Source of the DNA: Clostridia bacterium
GTDB taxonomy: Bacteria; Bacillota; Clostridia; TANB77; CAG-508
Direction of reading: 5' to 3'
Length of the DNA: 36,059 nt
Assembly (NCBI GenBank): GCA_022798895.1
Contig: JAAWNJ010000012.1
Span: 1 to 36,059 of the forward strand
A program made the translations under genes and the position numbers. Below, in pieces: positions 32,727 through 36,059 of the stretch. The first letter of the stretch is position 1; every line of letters starts with the position of its first letter. The notes beneath the pieces were generated by a model. That model ran no database searches. It worked only from the letters and a program-made list of their open reading frames with translations, and was not told the origin of the DNA.

Positions 32727-32799
32727 GATAAATGGGCAATTTATAGAATGCAAGGATTATTTAACAAAAGCCAAATTAAAAAGTAGGGGTGGTCAAAAC

Positions 32800-35322
32800 G
32801 TGTTTCAAAATATAGCAAAAGACTTATCTGATGAAAATCAGTCAATAGGTCAAGAACAAAAAATCAATCAAAAATCAATCAAAGAGATTTTCAAAAATCT
32901 CTTTAGCATACAAAACGTAATTTTATATACAATCAGTTTCCTAATCTCAATGGTAGGATTTAGTAGTGAAAATTTAATGTTAAGTTTAAGTCCCTTTGCC
33001 ATAAGCTTCTTAGCAGCAATGCTAAGTAATTATTCACCAATTGGAATTGTGTATTTGCTAACCTTAATTGGTACATGGATGAAATTTGGGACAAGTAGTG
33101 TACTTACATATTTCTTAACAACCTTAGTATTCTTTGTATTTACATTATTAAAAAGACCAAAAATAGAGGAATTAGTAAATGAACAAAAAAGATTAGGCTT
33201 CCGCTTATTCTTATCTGTATTCATTGTACAAGTCGTGCCAATGTTTTTTGTAAACTTTTATGTATATGATTTATTAACTAGCATTATGCTAGCCATTAGT
33301 TGTTTTGTATTTTACAAAATATTTGCCAATAGTATTCCAATTATCAAAGAGCTAGGCAGAAAAACAGTATTCTCTGTAGAAGAAGTAATGGGGACAAGCC
33401 TATTATTAGCTATCGCAGTTTGTGTGTTTGAAGGACTAACCATTTTCGGATTTAGTATCAAAAATATTCTAAGTATTCTAATTGTACTTGTGCTAGGTTG
33501 GAAAAATGGCATGCTAATTGGTGCAACTTCAGGAGTAATGATAGGCGTAACCTTAGGTATTATTAGTGGCTCAGAACCAATTTTAGTTGCTTCTTATGCT
33601 ATTTCAGGAATGATAGCAGGATTATTTAACAAACTAGGCAAAATTGGAGTAGTTATTGGCTTTATTTTAGGCAATATTGGGCTAACTTATGTAGCCAATG
33701 GAAATACAGTACCAGTCATATTAATTCAAGAAATTTTAATTGCCTTTTTAGGACTATTAGCAGTACCTAAAAGAGTAAAAATCGATATAGCAGACTTTAT
33801 GGGAAGAGAAAAGCTATTACCTGAAACGACAATAGCTAGTAGAACATTAACAGAAAACGAAGATACCATTTTCAAACTAAATAACATGTCAGAAGCCATT
33901 CAAGATATGGCCAAAAGCTATCAAGAAGCAACAAGCACGTTAGTGAGTGAAGAAGATTTAAAAAAGCAAGAACAGTCTAATGAACAAATCTTTATAGAAG
34001 AGCTAAGAATGAACTTGCAAGAATTAGAAGACAATATGCTTTGCGAAGAAATAGAAGAAAACCAAGATGGAGTTGTAGATGATATTTTTCAGTATCTGTT
34101 AAAAGAAGAAGTCATTACGGAAAAAAGACTTGTAGCTATTTTAGAACAACATAATAACTACTTAGTAGGCTTTTATGAAAAAAATGAACAAGTAATAGAA
34201 GATGTATCTAAAATGATAAAAGCTATTAACTCTGCCTATCGTATGAGTAAACTAAACTTCATTTGGAAAAAGAAAATGCAAGAAGACAAGAAAATAGTAG
34301 CAACAGGTTTAGAAGGTGTATCACAAGCTATTTCCCAATTAGCTGATGAAATGCAAGAAGAGCAAAAAGAAGAGGAACCCTTTGAAGACAAAAAGCAAGA
34401 AATAAATGCCGTATTAAAAGAAAAAGAGATTGAAATAGAAGCAATGAAAATCAAACAATTTCCTTCAGGAAGATATCAAATAGAAATCTATCATAAGCTT
34501 TGTGATGAAATTGAAGGAACAAAATGTAATATCAAGAAAATAGGCAAAATTTTAAATAAAGTGTTAGAAGATAAATTCTTCATACAGGCACAAGAATGTG
34601 GCTTAAGAGAAAACAAAACAGGATGCAAATTTACTTATTTATCAGATGATAAGTATTCTGTACAAATTGGTGTAGCCACTAGTACAAAAGCAGACTCACC
34701 AGTTTCAGGAGACAGCCACACAGAAACAAAATTAGAAGATGGAAAGTACTTAGTAGCTATTAGTGATGGTATGGGTTCAGGACCAGAAGCTATGAAAAGT
34801 AGCAAAATAGCAATCAAAATGTTAGAAAGATTATTCAAAGCAGGGTTTGATAAAGAAACTTCCTTAAGCTTAATCAATTCTACATTAGCAGCGACTAGTC
34901 AAGAAGATATGTATGCAACCTTAGATATTCAAATATTAGACCTATATGGTGGCAATATGGAATTTATCAAAAGTGGAGCATGTCCGACTTTTGTCAAAAG
35001 AAATAAAGAAGTACAGATATTAAAAGCAATTACTTTGCCAGCAGGCATTTTAGACAAAAGTGACTTAGTAGTATATGACTATGATTTGCAAGAAGGTGAT
35101 ATTATCGTTATGTGTAGTGATGGTATTATTGATGCAAATTCAGAATATTTAAATAAAGAACTATGGGTAAAATATTTATTAGAGGATATTCAAACAGATG
35201 ACGCACAAAAAATAGCGAGCTTAATACTAGAAGAAGCTATTGATAATGATTTTGGAAGACAAAAAGATGATATGACAGTAACAGTTACTAAAATTAGTAA
35301 AAGCAAAAAGTTAGAGAAATAA
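32800..35322 (+). CDS. spoIIE: Stage II sporulation protein E (PP2C-type phosphatase)
   Basis: SpoIIE dephosphorylates the anti-anti-sigma factor SpoIIAA to activate sigma-F in the forespore, and also acts at the polar septum. I place the start at GTG 32800 (SD AGGGGTGG seven bases upstream), giving 840 aa, rather than at the SD-less ATG 32725. Domains: about ten membrane helices (residues ~35-320), a central helical regulatory region (to ~600), and a C-terminal PPM phosphatase domain with LVAISDGMGSGPEA, VMCSDGIIDAN and GRQKDDMTVTV as the metal-binding Asp/Gly motifs. The length fits Bacillus SpoIIE (827 aa). Its presence shows that the organism has a sporulation programme. A terminator follows directly. 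Confidence 0.96.
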   Translation: MFQNIAKDLSDENQSIGQEQKINQKSIKEIFKNLFSIQNVILYTISFLISMVGFSSENLMLSLSPFAISFLAAMLSNYSPIGIVYLLTLIGTWMKFGTSSVLTYFLTTLVFFVFTLLKRPKIEELVNEQKRLGFRLFLSVFIVQVVPMFFVNFYVYDLLTSIMLAISCFVFYKIFANSIPIIKELGRKTVFSVEEVMGTSLLLAIAVCVFEGLTIFGFSIKNILSILIVLVLGWKNGMLIGATSGVMIGVTLGIISGSEPILVASYAISGMIAGLFNKLGKIGVVIGFILGNIGLTYVANGNTVPVILIQEILIAFLGLLAVPKRVKIDIADFMGREKLLPETTIASRTLTENEDTIFKLNNMSEAIQDMAKSYQEATSTLVSEEDLKKQEQSNEQIFIEELRMNLQELEDNMLCEEIEENQDGVVDDIFQYLLKEEVITEKRLVAILEQHNNYLVGFYEKNEQVIEDVSKMIKAINSAYRMSKLNFIWKKKMQEDKKIVATGLEGVSQAISQLADEMQEEQKEEEPFEDKKQEINAVLKEKEIEIEAMKIKQFPSGRYQIEIYHKLCDEIEGTKCNIKKIGKILNKVLEDKFFIQAQECGLRENKTGCKFTYLSDDKYSVQIGVATSTKADSPVSGDSHTETKLEDGKYLVAISDGMGSGPEAMKSSKIAIKMLERLFKAGFDKETSLSLINSTLAATSQEDMYATLDIQILDLYGGNMEFIKSGACPTFVKRNKEVQILKAITLPAGILDKSDLVVYDYDLQEGDIIVMCSDGIIDANSEYLNKELWVKYLLEDIQTDDAQKIASLILEEAIDNDFGRQKDDMTVTVTKISKSKKLEK

Positions 35323-35335
35323 TTAAGAAAAAACA

Positions 35336-35383
35336 CAAAAAGCCTAGCAAGAAACCAAGTAACATTTCTTGCTAGACTTTTTG
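35336..35383. terminator. Bidirectional terminator between spoIIE and the XRE gene
   Basis: CTAGCAAGAAA/TTTCTTGCTAG stem flanked by AAAAAG and CTTTTT. T-runs occur on both strands; the convergent XRE gene ends five bases beyond it. Confidence 0.85.
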
Positions 35384-35387
35384 TTAT

Positions 35388-35597
35388 CTAAGAGATTTTC
35401 TTATATAACACTGTTTTTACATAGATTCCAATTTCTTCATTACTCAAATGAAAGATAGAAATTAATTTATCCAAAATATCTCTTCGAGGAAAACACATTT
35501 CCTTATCAATTCTAACATACTGTCTTAAGCTAATGTCTAACATGCCAGCCACTTCCTCTTGTGTATAACCAAATTGATTTCTTTTTTCTCTAATCAT
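35388..35597 (-). CDS. Small XRE-family helix-turn-helix regulator, 69 aa
   Basis: The track starts at 35651, but ATG 35597 has an SD (AAGGGTGG) and gives a compact 69-aa Cro/cI-type protein; the upstream 18 codons overlap the repeat sites and look non-coding. The HTH is clear: REKRNQFGYTQEEVAGMLDI, then SLRQYVRIDKEMCFPRRDIL. Like the 78-aa protein at 9.6 kb it has no effector domain and sits divergent to a pilin-like gene, separated by 329 nt containing TGACA repeats. Probable local repressor of itself and the divergent gene. Confidence 0.83.
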   Translation of the reverse strand: MIREKRNQFGYTQEEVAGMLDISLRQYVRIDKEMCFPRRDILDKLISIFHLSNEEIGIYVKTVLYKKIS

Positions 35598-35608
35598 ATG
35601 ACCACCCT

Positions 35609-35661
35609 TTGACAAATTATGACATAAAATTACGCTAAAACATATTGACATTTAATGACAT
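35609..35661. promoter_or_regulatory. Two operator-like repeats upstream of the small XRE gene
   Basis: TTGACAAATTATGACAT (35609-35625) and TTGACATTTAATGACAT (35645-35661), 36 bp apart. Each contains two TGACA units 10 bp apart. They immediately precede the XRE gene and would cover its promoter. The remaining gap (35662-35926) holds TGTCGAA (35709), TGTCGAG (35737) and the plus-strand promoter. Confidence 0.55.
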
Positions 35662-35794
35662 GGACTACTAGAAACTCTAAACCTAAAGCAAATTGGTATG
35701 AAGAAAAATGTCGAAGTTTATTAAAAATTAAATTTGTGTCGAGCCATGGATGGAATTTAGCCTCGAATTCAAGCAGACAAAAAAATGGCATATA

Positions 35795-35824
35795 TTGACA
35801 CACTCTAAAATGTTATGTTATAAC
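35795..35824 (+). promoter_or_regulatory. Promoter of the phase-variable pilin-like gene
   Basis: TTGACA (35795-35800), 18 nt, TATAAC (35819-35824), giving a leader of roughly 95 nt to the ATG at 35927. Confidence 0.55.
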
Positions 35825-35926
35825 TAAAGTGAAAATTAGAACAGTGCTATAGTGCATTATGATAAAAGAATGTGTATAGAAATAGTAGAAGCATGAATAC
35901 TAAAGAAAAGGGAGGTAGTAGAAAAA

Positions 35927-36059
<133 letters not shown>

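Overview
The window looks like part of a low-GC (roughly one-third G+C), spore-forming member of the Clostridia (Firmicutes), probably an uncultured gut-type lineage. The evidence is gene content and order: spoIIE, CotF-like coat proteins, mecA, a radC-mreBCD-mrdA-minC cell-shape block, A-rich codon use, strong AGGAGG-type ribosome binding sites and frequent TTG starts. No tRNA, rRNA, CRISPR array, transposase or phage gene was seen.

Layout. 1-1550: 3' part of a YhaN/SbcC-like SMC-type ATPase with two central membrane segments. 1.6-2.8 kb: prfA (RF1) behind an unusual structured leader. 2.8-4.3 kb: an ECF sigma factor and its zinc-finger anti-sigma factor, with a recognisable ECF-type autoregulatory promoter. 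4.3-5.1 kb: a ZIP metal transporter. 5.2 kb: a 47-codon minus-strand gene absent from the ORF track. 5.5-7.8 kb: pcrA, followed by long palindromes. 8.0-9.5 kb: two small coat proteins and an M23 peptidase with an unclear start codon. 9.6-11.8 kb: a small XRE repressor divergent from a secreted protein with a pilin-like N-terminus, Ig-like repeats and an FGE/C-type-lectin-like C-terminus. 11.9-19.4 kb: mecA (-), DUF4321-like, radC, mreB, mreC, mreD, mrdA (PBP2) and minC. 19.4-20.4 kb: three small minus-strand genes of unknown function, one of which (51 aa) is not in the ORF track. 20.8-31.3 kb: a two-gene operon for giant surface proteins (1711 and 1781 aa). 31.5-32.5 kb: an Rpn-family PD-(D/E)XK protein. 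32.8-35.3 kb: spoIIE. 35.4 kb to the end: a second small XRE gene (-), divergent from the start of another pilin-like gene that is interrupted by a 19-unit GA dinucleotide tract.

Most interesting points. (1) The (GA)19 tract at the right edge puts an ATG with an upstream ribosome binding site out of frame with a downstream AGITLV pilin-like start. Eighteen or 21 units would restore the frame, so this looks like a phase-variable surface protein captured in the OFF state. (2) The 9.6-kb and 35.4-kb loci share one architecture: small XRE gene, TGACA-type repeats, divergent pilin-like secreted protein. (3) A family of short palindromes with the core GTCAGTTTAGGGACGTA lies directly behind stop codons. 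The largest is a 38-bp stem whose 8 non-Watson-Crick positions are all G.U wobbles on the coding-strand RNA. (4) The prfA leader has its only good Shine-Dalgarno 38 nt from the start, next to a Met-Tyr-stop mini-ORF, with a hairpin filling the gap. (5) The 1781-aa surface protein has a possible thioester-adhesin N-terminus, and the pilin/Ig/FGE-like protein could be a diversity-generating-retroelement target. Functions come from motifs read by eye; no database search was possible.
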